NCBI GenBank assembly: GCA_029783825.1
Contig: JAREIK010002413.1
Span: 39,233 to 103,232, forward strand
Origin: Sapria himalayana
Lineage: Eukaryota; Streptophyta; Magnoliopsida; Malpighiales; Rafflesiaceae
DNA: 64,000 nt
Direction: 5' to 3'
The first letter of the stretch is position 1; each line of letters starts with the position of its first letter. Positions 37,301 through 49,600 of this stretch are shown piece after piece. The translations under genes were made by a program, and so were the position numbers. The notes under the pieces were generated by a model. It did no database searches and was not told the origin of the DNA. It worked only from the letters and a program-made list of their open reading frames with translations.

Positions 37301-39349
37301 AGTATAATATATTAGTTGATAATAATTTTTAATTTTTAATAATACTTCTTTTATACTTCTGTTAAAATGGAATATATTTTTTTTGATTAAAAATAAATTA
37401 TATGTATTGCACTCATAATTTATTTTGTATAAAAAGTTTCTATTAATTTAAACTAATAAATAATTAAAATGAATATTTAAATTAATAATAAATTGAAATA
37501 AATATTAAATTTATTAATTATTAAGTAGTATATAGTAGTTTAATGGTATATGTATTTAGTTATTATGGGGTTTAGGAGTTTACTGATATAACTGTGTATG
37601 CATTTAGTTGTTTATAGGTTTTATTTAAAAAATAAAATAAAATAAAATTATTTTTATTATTTTTCCATATTTCCAAAGGTTATAACCTTTGAAATATAAT
37701 AATTTTTTAATTTTTTTCAAAAGTGATTTCAATATTTAGTTATAATAATCATTATATTTATATATCATATAAATTCAATATAAACAATTTTATTAATAAA
37801 TATTCTAATAATGATCAAAAAATGAATTAATAAACAATTATTAATAAGATTATTATCAATTAAAATATAATTACAAATCTAAAATGATTCTGGAGAGCAA
37901 AATATATTACTATATAATAAATTTTAGTTTTTAAATATTTTATTCTTTTTATAAGTTTATCTATATTTTTTAATGATAAATAATTTATATAAATTATATT
38001 TGTCTAACTCATAATTGATTTTGTAATTAATATTTATATAAAAATAAAAAATTAATAATTAAAATGAATATTTAAAATCATAATAAAAAAATGAGATTAA
38101 TTATTTATTATTTAGGGTATACCGGTTTAATTTAAGTTATATATGTCTCACTAATAATTTATTTTGTAATTTATATTTCTATAAAAATAAACTGATAAAT
38201 AATTAAAATAAAAATTTTAAATTATATTGAATAAAAATTAAAATAAGATATATGATTTATTATTAATGTAAACCAGTTTAATGGTTTAAGTATTTTGTGG
38301 TTTTGTCGTTTAGGAGTTTAGCATTTTATGTTTTTAGGCATTTAGTGATTTATAGGTTTTATTTAAACAATAAAATAAGAAAAAAAATAGTAATTTTTTG
38401 TCATTTTCAAATGTTATAACCTTTGAAAATATAATAATATTTAAAATTTTTTGAAATTTGAATACAATATTTAGTTATAATAATTTTAATAATTCTATAT
38501 CATATAAAATAAATATAAACAATTTTATTGATAGATATTATAATAATGATCAAAAATTAAATTAATAAACTATTTATAATAAGATATATATTAATTAAAA
38601 AATATTTACAAAACCCAAATTAATTCAAAATTAAAGTATAATATATTAGTTGATAATAATTTTTAATTTTTAATAATACTTCTTTTATACTTCTGTTAAA
38701 ATGGAATATATTTTTTTTGATTAAAAATAAATTATATGTATTGCACTCATAATTTATTTTGTATAAAAGTTTCTATTAATTTAAACTAATAAATAATTAA
38801 AATGAATATTTAAATTAATAATAAATTGAAATAAATATTAAATTTATTAATTATTAAGTAGTATATAGTAGTTTAATGGTATATGTATTTAGTTATTATG
38901 GGGTTTAGGAGTTTACTGATATAACTGTGTATGCATTTAGTTGTTTATAGGTTTTATTTAAAAAATAAAATAAAATAAAATTATTTTTATTATTTTTCCA
39001 TATTTCCAAAGGTTATAACCTTTGAAATATAATAATTTTTTAATTTTTTTCAAAAGTGATTTCAATATTTAGTTATAATAATCATTATATTTATATATCA
39101 TATAAATTCAATATAAACAATTTTATTAATAAATATTCTAATAATGATCAAAAAATGAATTAATAAACAATTATTAATAAGATTATTATCAATTAAAATA
39201 TAATTACAAATCTAAAATGATTCTGGAGAGCAAAATATATTACTATATAATAAATTTTAGTTTTTAAATCTTTTATTCTTTTTATAAGTTTATCTATATT
39301 TTTTAATGATAAATAATTTATATAAATTATATTTGTCTAACTCATAATT
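34347..39349 (+). repeat. Homogenised 1.33-kb higher-order repeat array (about 3.75 copies)
   Basis: Copies start at 34347, 35680, 37011 and 38345 (spacings 1333, 1331 and 1334), and the last is cut off at about 39349. Each copy is one long monomer (about 732 bp) plus one short monomer (about 600 bp), with palindromes near 34415/35016, 35747/36347, 37079/37679 and 38412/39012. Copies are identical over long stretches and differ by scattered single-base changes and 1-bp indels in A or T runs. For example, the second copy has GGTTATATCC near 36347, which breaks the palindrome. Diagnostic sequence GTTAAAATGGAATATA occurs only in these copies (34698, 36030, 37362, 38695). This is the youngest amplification in the window. 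Confidence 0.95.
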
Positions 39350-39857
39350 TATTTTGTAATTAATATTTATATAAAAATAAACGAATAAATAATTAAAATG
39401 AATATTTTAAATTATAATGAAAAAAATAATATTGAGATTTATTATTTATTATTTTGGGTATACTAGTTTAAAAGTATTATCTTTTTAGGGTTTTAGAGTT
39501 TTAGGAGTTATTGATTTAAGTGTTTAGGCATTTAGTGTTTATAGGATTTATTTAAATAAGAAATAACAAAAAAATTATTTTTGATATTTTCTCACATTTT
39601 CAAAGTTTATAACCTTTGAAAATATTATAATTTTAAAATTTTTTAAAAATGTGAATATAATATTTTGTAATAAAAATAATTATAATTATATATAATCTAA
39701 ACAAAATATAAAAAATTTTATTGATAGATATTAAATCAATTATTAAAAAATAAATTAATATGCTATTATTAATATGATAAATATAAATTAAAATATAATC
39801 GCAAAACCTAAAATTTTTCAAAATCAAAGTAAAATTTATTACTAAATAATAATTTTT

Positions 39858-39904
39858 GTTTTTTTGTTTTTTTGTTTTTTTGTTTTTTTGTTTTTTGTTT
39901 TTTA
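39858..39904 (+). repeat. T-run/G microsatellite (T7G)n
   Basis: About five tandem units of G followed by six or seven T occur where equivalent monomers (9740, 24505) read only TTTTTGTTTTTTAG. It is a local slippage expansion. Confidence 0.85.
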
Positions 39905-40132
39905 GTTTTTGCTTCTTTTTATAAGCTTATATATTTTTTTGATGAAAAATAAATTATTTAAATTAAATTTGTATCACTCATAATTTATTTTGTAATTAAT
40001 ATGTTAATAAATTATTTTAATTATAATTAAGGTTTACGAGTTTAAAGGTTTAAGTATTTAAGTGCTTTTGTGTTAAGGAGTTTCGAGATTTAGTGGTTTA
40101 TAAGTTTTATTTAAACAATGATATAGCATAAA

Positions 40133-40181
40133 ATTTATTTTTTTTTATTTTTTTTTATTTTTTTTATTTTTTTTTATTTTT
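40133..40181 (+). repeat. Interrupted T tract (T5-9A)n
   Basis: About 50 bp of T runs separated by single A bases lie just before a satellite palindrome. Other monomers have a 10-20 bp T-rich tract at this place. It lies within 300 bp of the (T7G)n expansion. Confidence 0.8.
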
Positions 40182-43100
40182 GAAGGTTATATCATTTGAA
40201 AATATAATAATTTTTAAATTTTTTCAAATGTAAATATATTATTTATTTATAATAATCTTCATAAATATAAGTCATTTAAATTCAATATAAATAATTACAT
40301 TGCTAGATTTTATAATAATTATCAAAAAATAAATTAATAAACAATTATTAATAAAATAGATATTACTTAAAAAGTATTTGTAAAATCTAAATTTATTCAA
40401 ATCAAAGTAAAATCTATTACTAAATAATAATTTTTATTATGTTTTGCTTTTTTTATAACTTTATATTTTTGTTATTAAAAATAAATTATTTAAATTATAT
40501 TTGTTTTACTCATAATTTATTTTGTAATTTATAATTCTATAATAATAAACTAATAAATAATTAAAATATATATTTAAAATTATAATGAATAGAAATAAAA
40601 TTGAGATTTATTATTTATTATTCATGATATACCGGTTTAATGGTTTAAGTATTTAGGTGTTTTGTTGTTTAGAAGTTTAGTGATTTAATTATTTAGACCT
40701 TAAGTGATTTATAGTTTTTATTTAAAGAATGAAAAAACAAAAAATTTATTTTTTTGATTTTTTTAATTTTTGAAGGTTGTAACCTTTGAAATTATAATAA
40801 TTTTAAATTTTATTAAATGTGAATATAATATTTAGTTATAATAATCTTAATAATTATATATAATATAAACTAAATATAAATAATTTTATTAATACATATT
40901 ATAATAATGATCAATAAATAAATTAATAAACTAGCATTTATAAGAATGATATAAATTAAAATATGGTTGTAAAATCTAAAATGATTCAAAATCAAAATAA
41001 GATATATTACTAAATAATAATTATTTATTTTTTAAAAATTTGCCTTTTTTTATTAGCATTTTTTTAATGAAAAATAAATTATTTAAACTATATATGTCGC
41101 ACTAATAATTTATTTTGTAATTAATATTTCAATAAAAATAAACTGATAAATAATTAAAATAAAAATTTAAAATTATACTAAATAAAAGTTAAAATGAGAT
41201 TTAGGAATTATTATTAATGTATACCAGTTTAATATTTTTAAGTATTTAGAGGTTTTGTCATTTAGGACTTTAGCGATTTATGTTTTTAGGCATTTAGTGG
41301 TTTATAGGTTTTGTTTAAACAATGAAATAACAAAAAAAATTATTTTGATATTTTTTTAGATTTTCAAAGGTGAATACAATATTTAATAATAATAATCATT
41401 ATAATTATATATAATATAAACTAAATATAAACAATTTTATTCCTAGATATGATATCGATTATCAAAAAATAAATTAATATGTTATTATTCTTATGATGGA
41501 TATAAATTAAAATATAATTGCAAAACCTAAAATTATTCAAAATCCAAGTAAAATTTATTACTAAATAATAATTTTTGTTTTTTAGAGTTTTCTTCTTTTT
41601 ATAAGCTTATATATTTTTTTGATGAAAAATAAATTATTTAAATTCTATTTCTATTACTCATAATTTATTTTGTCATTAATATTTTAATAAATTATTTAAA
41701 TTATATTTAAGGTTTACAAGTTTAATGGTTTAAGTATTTAAGGGCTTTGGTGTTTAGAAGTTTAGATGTTTAAGTATTTGGCCATTTAGTTGTTTATAAG
41801 TTTTATTTAAACAATAATATGGCAAAAAATTTATTTATTATATTTTTTTTTATTTTTGAAGATTATATCCTTTGAAAATATAATAATTTTTAGATTTTTT
41901 TCAAATGTAAATATAATATTTATTTATAATAATCTTCTTAATTATAAATCATTTAAATTCAATATAAATAATTATATTGCTAGATGTTATAATTGTGATC
42001 AAAAAATAAATAAATAAACTATTATTAATAAAATAGTTATTATTTAAAAAGTATTTGCAAAATCTAAATTTATTCAAATCAAAGTAAAATATATTACTAA
42101 ATAATAATTTTTTTTAATGTTTTCCTTTTATTTATAACTTTATATTTTTGTTATTAAAAATAAATTATTTAAATTAAATTTGTCTTACTGATAATTTATT
42201 TTGTAATTTATAATTTTATAATAATAAACTACTAAATAATTAAATTAAATATTTAAAATTATAATGAATACAAATGAAATTTAGATTTATTATTTATTAT
42301 TTAGGATATACCTGTTTAATGGTTTAAGTATTTAGGTGTTTCATAGTTTAGAAGTTTACTGATTTAATTGTTTAGACCTTTAGTGATTTATAGTTTTTTT
42401 TATGAAAGAAAAAACAAAAAATTTAATTTTTTGATTTTTTTAATTTTTGAAGGTTGTAACCTTTGAAAATATAATAATATTTAATTTTTTTTTAATATGA
42501 ATATAATATTTAGTTATAATAATCTTAATGATTATATATAATGTAAATTCAATTTAAATAATTTTATTGATAGATATTATAATAATGATAAATAAATCAA
42601 TTAATAAACTTGTATTTATAAGAATGATATAAATTAAAATTTAATTATAAAATCTAAAATGATTCAAAATCAAAATAAGATATATTATTAAATAATAATT
42701 TTTTATTTTTAAAATTTTGTCTCTTTTTATGAGCATTTTTTTGATGAAAAATAAATTATTTAAATTATATATGTCACACTAATAATTTATTTTGTAATTA
42801 ATATTTCTATAAAAATAACCTGATAAATAATTAAAATGAATATTTAAAATTATTATGAATACTAATAAAACTGAGATTTATGATTTATTATTTAGACTAT
42901 ACTAATTTAATGTTTTAAATATTTATGGGCTTCGGGGTTTAGGACTCTAGTCATTTTAGTATTTAGTCATTTAGTGGTTTATAGGTTTTATATAAAAAAT
43001 AAAATAACAAAAATGTATTTTTGTTATTTTTTCTCATTTTTGAAGGTAATAACCTTTGAAAATATAATAATTTTTAAATTTTTTTTTGAAGAGTGAATAC

Positions 43101-45316
43101 AATATTAATTTATAATAATCATAATAATTATATATCATATAAATTCAATATAAAATATTTTTTTGATATTTATTATAATAATGATCATAAAAAAGTAATA
43201 ACAATTATTAATAAGATAAATATTGTTTAAAATATATTTACAAAACCTCGAATGACTCAAAATCAAATTGAAATATTTTACTAAATATTAATTTTAAATT
43301 TTTAAAATTTTTTATCCATTTATAAGCCTATATATATTTTGATGAAAAATAAAATATTTAAATTATATTATTTTTTTCTCATTTTCATAGGTTATAACCT
43401 TTGAAAATATAATAATATTTAAAATTTTTTTAAATGTATATATAATATTTTAGTTATAATAATATTAATAATTTTATATCATATAAATTCAATATAAACA
43501 ATTTTATTGATAGATATTATAATAATGATAAAAAATTAAATTAATAAACTATTAATAAAAAGATAGGAATTAATTAAAAAATATTTACAAAACCCAAATT
43601 GATTCAAAAATAAAGTAAAATATATTACTAGATAATAATTTTAAATTTTTAAATTTTTACTTCTTTTATAAGCATATATATATTATTTCTTTAAAAATAA
43701 ATTATTTAAATTATATTTGTCAAACTCATAATTTATTTTGTAATAAATAATTCTATAAAAATAAACTATTAAATAATTAAAATGAATTTTTAAAATTATA
43801 AAAAATAGAAATAAAAATTAGATTTATTATTTATTATGTATTATATATCGGTTTAATGGTTACTATATTTAGGCATTATAGGGTTTAGGAGTTTACTTAT
43901 TTAATTGTGTATGTATTTAGTTCTTTATAGGTTTTATTTAAAAAATAAAAAAACAAAAAATTTATTTTTATGATTTTTTGATATTTTCAAATGTTATAAC
44001 CTTAGAAAATATAATAATTTTTAAATTTTTTTCAAAATTGAATTCAATATTTAGTTATAATAATCATTATATTTATATATCATATAAATTCATTATAAAC
44101 TATTTTATTGATAAATATTCTAATAATGATCAAAAAATAAATTAATAATCTATTATTAATAAGATATATATCAATTATAATATAATTACAAAACATAAAA
44201 TGATTCAGATGCAAAGAAAAATATATTACTATATAATAATTTTTTGTTTTGAATTTTTTTTTTCTTTTAAAAAGTTTATCTATATTATTTTTATGTAAAA
44301 TAATTTATATTAATTATATTTGTATAACTCATAATTTATTTTGTAATTAATATTTATATAAAAATCAACAAATAAATAATTAAAATGAAAAAAAATGAGA
44401 TTTATTCTTTATTATTTAGGATATACCGGTTTAATTTGAACAAGATTTGTCTCAATAATAATTTATTTTGTAATTAATATTTCGATAAAAATAAACTGAT
44501 AAATAACCACCTTGCAGCTTATAGAACAAAGTAGCCCTAGGGTTTTCTGAGAAGGGCAAGATGTATGGGCACTCTTTCCATCAAGAATCAAAAAATTTAT
44601 TTTATTGTCATGTCTAAGCCTTTTTTTTATATCCTCAATGATATGAAAAGTATCATTTCTTTATTTTTATATTAAATGAGTTATGTATACAAGCTCACAA
44701 TATCCAAAAAGGTGTAAATGAATAATATTCATATGTATAAAAGGTTTTAATCTTTGCTCAAAATATTAGTCTTGCAAATTGACACTTTAGGTCACAAATC
44801 AAAGGAAAAATCCAGAGTGATATTTCCAATCCCAAGAATTTCAGCTAAAGAAAGTTATAAAGAGTAGTACTCGAGCTTTAACTATTTCTAGGGTCATGAC
44901 TTCTGCTCTTGAGGAATGTCCAAAGTTACAATCATTCCTAGTGCAATGACTTTGCAATATAAAGATAAAATGCACAAGCTATGGTCATATCTAATACTGT
45001 GACCCAGTATTATAGTGATTAAATATGTATTCATGATCATTCTTAGTGCCATAACAATATATTCAACAGAGAGACACAAGTTATGGCATATTCTCATCGA
45101 TATGATTTTGTGTTCTAGAGACAAAATATACAATCATGACCATTGCTAATGCTATAATAATCTAAAGCAAGAAAGTGACTAAATCTATAACTCACCCCTT
45201 GAGTCATGACTTTGTGTTACATAAACAAAAACATAAATCTGTGACATTCCTAAAAGTTGTGAATTTCAATTTAAATTTAACACTTAGTCATTTGATTATA
45301 AAAGTGCAAATCAAGA

Positions 45317-45392
45317 GATTTAGGATTTAGGGTTTATGGGTTAGGGTTATAGTTTATGGTTTAAGGTTTAGGATTTAAAGTTTAGGGTTTAT
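45317..45392 (+). repeat. Degenerate 7-bp telomere-like array in insert copy 2
   Basis: Eleven units are in nearly perfect 7-bp phase, one shortened to 6 bp. Several are closer to TTTAGGG rotations than in copy 1 (GGGTTAG instead of GTGTTAG, GTTTAAG instead of GTTTAAA). It is followed by a T-rich tract at about 45397-45413. Confidence 0.85.
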
Positions 45393-45396
45393 AACT

Positions 45397-46681
45397 TTTT
45401 TTTGTTTTTTTTGTAAAATACACACTTTATGTATCATTTAGGAACACAACTTACAAGAGACTAAAAAGCTAACTAATTTAGGCCAGCCCACCAAATCCTA
45501 GGCACCTTAATGATACTATGCATAAAATACATAAAAAACATAATGCCTAATAATTCCAAGCATACAAATACAACTAAAATCACCTGGCATTCCCGGACTA
45601 CAGAGTTTGCATTGAGTGAGTATACGCACTGCATCCTTTCCATTCGAATTCATCCAAGCCTTTTGGAGGAACCTGAATGATGCACCATATTAAAACTATC
45701 CAAATATAAGATTGTGCATGTGTGTGACCTGCAGCATCAAGCGTTTGCCTATGTCATTACTATGCAATGGAATACAAGTAAAACTGATACCCATAAATCC
45801 ACAAGTCCATATCTACGGCACTTTGTCAATTCATTCTCACCTCTAAAATTCCACATTCTTTTGCTCCAATGATCCTCAAAAGAGTATCTCTTGGGTTAGA
45901 ATGCTTCCTCCTCAAGCTCCAATAAGTGGCTGTATGTTGCACCAACAAAATATCAAAAAATATGCATACATTGATGTGCATGTGTGATGAGGTCCATCTC
46001 ATAGTCTAATTATCTACGCTACAACCAAGCTAGAATACAAGTAAAATTACAAAATGCTATAAAAATGCTTCTTCTTCTCCCGGGAGTGTAGCATCGCCTA
46101 ATGTGTATTTACAAAATGCATTACTGGGCCCCACTTAGAGATACTCATGGGTCCAGTTGCCCTGATTGCATGCTACATAGAGAACAGGAAAGATTGTGTG
46201 TGTGAGTATGTCATGATCCGTCTCAACAAGTACATGGTGCATACAAAGTCCAAAATACAAATAAGATTACAAACATAAACTACAAGTTTGAATCTTTCGC
46301 TCCCATGTGGCTGGTCTGGACTCCATTGGTTGCTGGCCCTGCTTAGTGATGCTTCGGATTTTGCTGGCTCTCCAATTAATCATGGATTAACCGCTACACC
46401 TGTTGGGCGATGGTTGGGTGGCCCTCTATGCTGCCAGATAGGGCTATTGGGACCCACTCCTAGCCACTCCTAGGTTTATTCCCAACCACATTGCTCGATC
46501 TCATCAGTTGTCTCAATGTTATCAACTCGGCTTGCTAGTGGGGCCTTCTACAAGATGGTGGCCCATATTTCTGGCTGCTTCCAAGACTTGTTGGGCCGAA
46601 TAACTGCTACACCAAAATGGAAAAGAATATGTGCACGTGTGTACTATGGTTCGTCGCTATGTGTGTGTGGTGTAGTAGTTT
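45397..46681 (-). mobile_element. Retroposed transcript-like segment, copy 2
   Basis: The layout matches 6507-7801: on the minus strand an A-rich tail closes a body of ordinary composition. The AATAAA-like signal of copy 1 is changed here (CATAAA). A 61-codon plus-strand frame at 46288-46473 keeps most residues of the copy 1 frame but starts with TTG, and I do not accept it as a gene. Function and family are unknown. Confidence 0.5.
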
Positions 46682-49600
46682 CATGGTTTAGAAGTTTAGT
46701 AATTTAAGTATTTAGGTATTTTGTGGTTTATAGGTTTTATTTAAAAAATTAAATAACAAAAAAATTATATTTTTGATTTTTTCTAATTTTCAAGGTTATA
46801 ACCATTGAAAATATTATAATTTTTAATTTTTTTTCAAATGTTAAAACAATATTTTATTATAATAATCTTAAAAATTAAATATCATGTAAATTCAATATAA
46901 ATAATTTTATTGATCGATATTATAATACTGATCATAAAATAGATTAATAAACTATTATTAATAAGATAGATATTAATTAAAATATATTTGCAGTGCCTAA
47001 AACAATTCAAAATCAAAGTAAAATATATTACTAAATAATAATTTATTATTTTTAAATTTTTGATTCTTTTTATAAGCTTATAAATTTTTTGATGAAGATA
47101 AATTATTTAAATTATATTTGTTTCATTCATAATTTTATTTTGCAATTAATATTTCTATAAAAATAAACTAATAAATAATTAAATGAATATTAAAATTATA
47201 ATGAATACAAAAAAAATAAAATTTTTGATTAATTATTTAGAGTATACAGGTTTAATGGTTTAAGTATTTAGGAGTTTAGGAGTTTAGTGATTTAAGTTTT
47301 TAAGGATTAGTAATTTATATGATTTATTTAAATAATGAAATAACAAATAAAATATTTTTCATATTTTTTATCAATTTTGAAGGTTATAACCTTTATAATT
47401 ATAATAATTTTTAAATTTTTTTCAAATGTGAATACAATATTTAGTTATAATAAACATAATAATTATATATCATGTAAATTAAAAATAAACAATTTTATTA
47501 ATAGATGTTAATAAACTAAATATAAATATAAATATAATAATGATCAAAAATAAATTAATAAACTATTATTTATTGATAGATATTTATATATTATTTATAA
47601 ATACTTAAACCTTTAAAGATGGTTTAAATATTTAAGTATTTAAGGGTTTTGGGGTTTTGGAGTTTAGGAGTTTAATGATTTTAGCGTTTAGGCATTTAGT
47701 AGTTGTAGGTTTTTATATAAATAATAAAATAACAAAAAATTTATTTTTGTGATTTTATCTCAATTTCAAAGCAGATAACCTTTAAAAATATAATAATTTT
47801 TAAATTATTTTCAAATGTAAATATAATATTTAGTTATGATAATCTTAATAATTATATTTCATGTAAATATAATATAAACAATTTTATTGATAAATATTCT
47901 AATAATGATCAAAAAATAAATTAATAATCTATTATTAATAAGATAGATATCAATTAAAATAAAATTACAAAACCTAAAATGATTCAGTAGAAAAAAAAAT
48001 ATATATTACTATATAATAATTTTTTGTTTTTAAATTTTTTTTTCTTTTAAAAAGTTTATCTATAATTTTTTGATGAAAAATTATTTATATAAATTATTTT
48101 TTTCTAGCTCAATTTATTTTGTAATTAATATTAATATATAAATAAACAAATAAATAATTAAAATGAATATTTAAAATTAGAATGAAAAAAAATGAGATTT
48201 ATTATTTATTATTTAGGGATACTATTTTAATTTAAATTAGATCTGTCTCACTAATAATTTATTTTATAATTAATATTTCTATAAAAATAAACTGATAAAT
48301 AATTAAAATAAAAATTTAAAATTAAACTGAATAAAAATTAAAATGAGATTTATGATTTATTATTAATTTATACCAATTTAATGAAATAAGTATTTAGAGG
48401 TTTTCTAGTTTAGGAGTTTAGCAATTTATGTTTTTAGGCATTTAGTGGTTTATAGGTTTTATTTAAAAAATAAAATAACAATAAATATATTTTTATTATT
48501 TTTTGATATTTTCAAATGTTATAACCTTTCAAAATATAATAATTTTTAATTTTTTTTAAAAGTGAATACAATCTTTAGTTATAATAATCATTATATTTAG
48601 AATTCATATATATTCAAAATAAACAATTTTTTTGATAAATATTCTAATAATGATCAAAAAATAAATTAATAATCTATTAATAATAAGATAGATATCAATT
48701 AAAAAAAATAGATATCAATTAAAATATAATTATATAACCTAAAATGATTCAGTATCAAAGAAAACTATATTACTATATAATAATTTTTTGTTTAGAAATT
48801 TTTTTTTCTTTTAAAAATTTATTTATAATTCTTTAATTAAAAATAATATTTATAAATTATATTTTTCTAACTCAATTTATTTTGTAATTAATATTTTTAT
48901 ATAAATAAAAAAATAAATATTTAAAATGAATATTTAAAATTAGAATTTTAAAAAAATAAGATTTATTATTTATTATTTATTATTTAGGGATACCGGTTTA
49001 ATTTAAATTAGATCTGTCTTACTAATAATTAATTTCGTAATTAATATTTATATAAAAATAAACTAATAAATAATTAAAATAAAAATTTAAAATTATACTG
49101 ATTAAAAATTGAAATGAGATTTAAGATTTATTATTAATGTATACCAGTTTAATGGTTTAAGTATTTAGGGGTTTTGTTGTTAGTAATTTTTCCGATTTAT
49201 GTTTTTAGGCTTTTAGTGGTTTATAGGTTTTATATAAAAAAATAAAATAACAAAAAAAATTTCTATAATTTGTTATCATTTTCATAGGTTATAACATTTG
49301 AAAATATAATAATATTTACAATTTTTTGAAATGTGAATACAATATTTAGTTTTAATAATATTAATAATTATATATCATATAAATTCAATATAAACAATTT
49401 TATTGATAGATAATATAATAATGATCAAAAATTAAATTAATAAACTATTAATAAAAAGATAGATATTAATTAAAAAATATTTTCAAAACCCAAATTGATT
49501 CAAAATTAAAGTAAAATATATTACTCGATAATAATTTTTTAATTTTTAAATTTTTACTTCTTTTATAAGCATATATTTTTTTTATTAAAAATAAATTAAT

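Larger units (their letters stand above)
39350..44506 (+). repeat. AT-rich satellite, block 4
   Basis: At about 39350 the sequence switches from the dimer type to the monomer type also found at 9250, 24000, 50230 and 58800. Palindromes are near 39612, 40188, 40779, 41869, 42453, 43048, 43391 and 43996. A monomer near 41370 has lost its palindrome through a deletion of about 50 bp (TCAAAGG joined to TGAATACAAT). The 43048 monomer is only about 343 bp long and is chimeric at about 43370. The types near 40188, 40779, 41869 and 42453 repeat the 24730/25244 pair twice. There are no genes. Confidence 0.9.
44507..46681. mobile_element. Non-satellite insert, copy 2
   Basis: This matches 5625-7801 along its whole length at an offset of about 38.88 kb, with scattered substitutions and small indels (by eye a few per cent). 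The first ~290 bp of copy 1 are missing. The join GATAAATAACCACC shows a 6-bp overlap (AAATAA) between satellite and insert, the mark of a microhomology deletion. The right junction (GTGTGGTGTAGTAGT followed by satellite) is the same as in copy 1. It includes the telomere-like array at 45317-45392 and the poly(T)-bounded segment to its right. No intact gene is present. Confidence 0.75.

Noticed and set aside
34347..39349. CRISPR-like array
   Set aside because: Repeats are 1.33 kb without spacers; this is satellite DNA.
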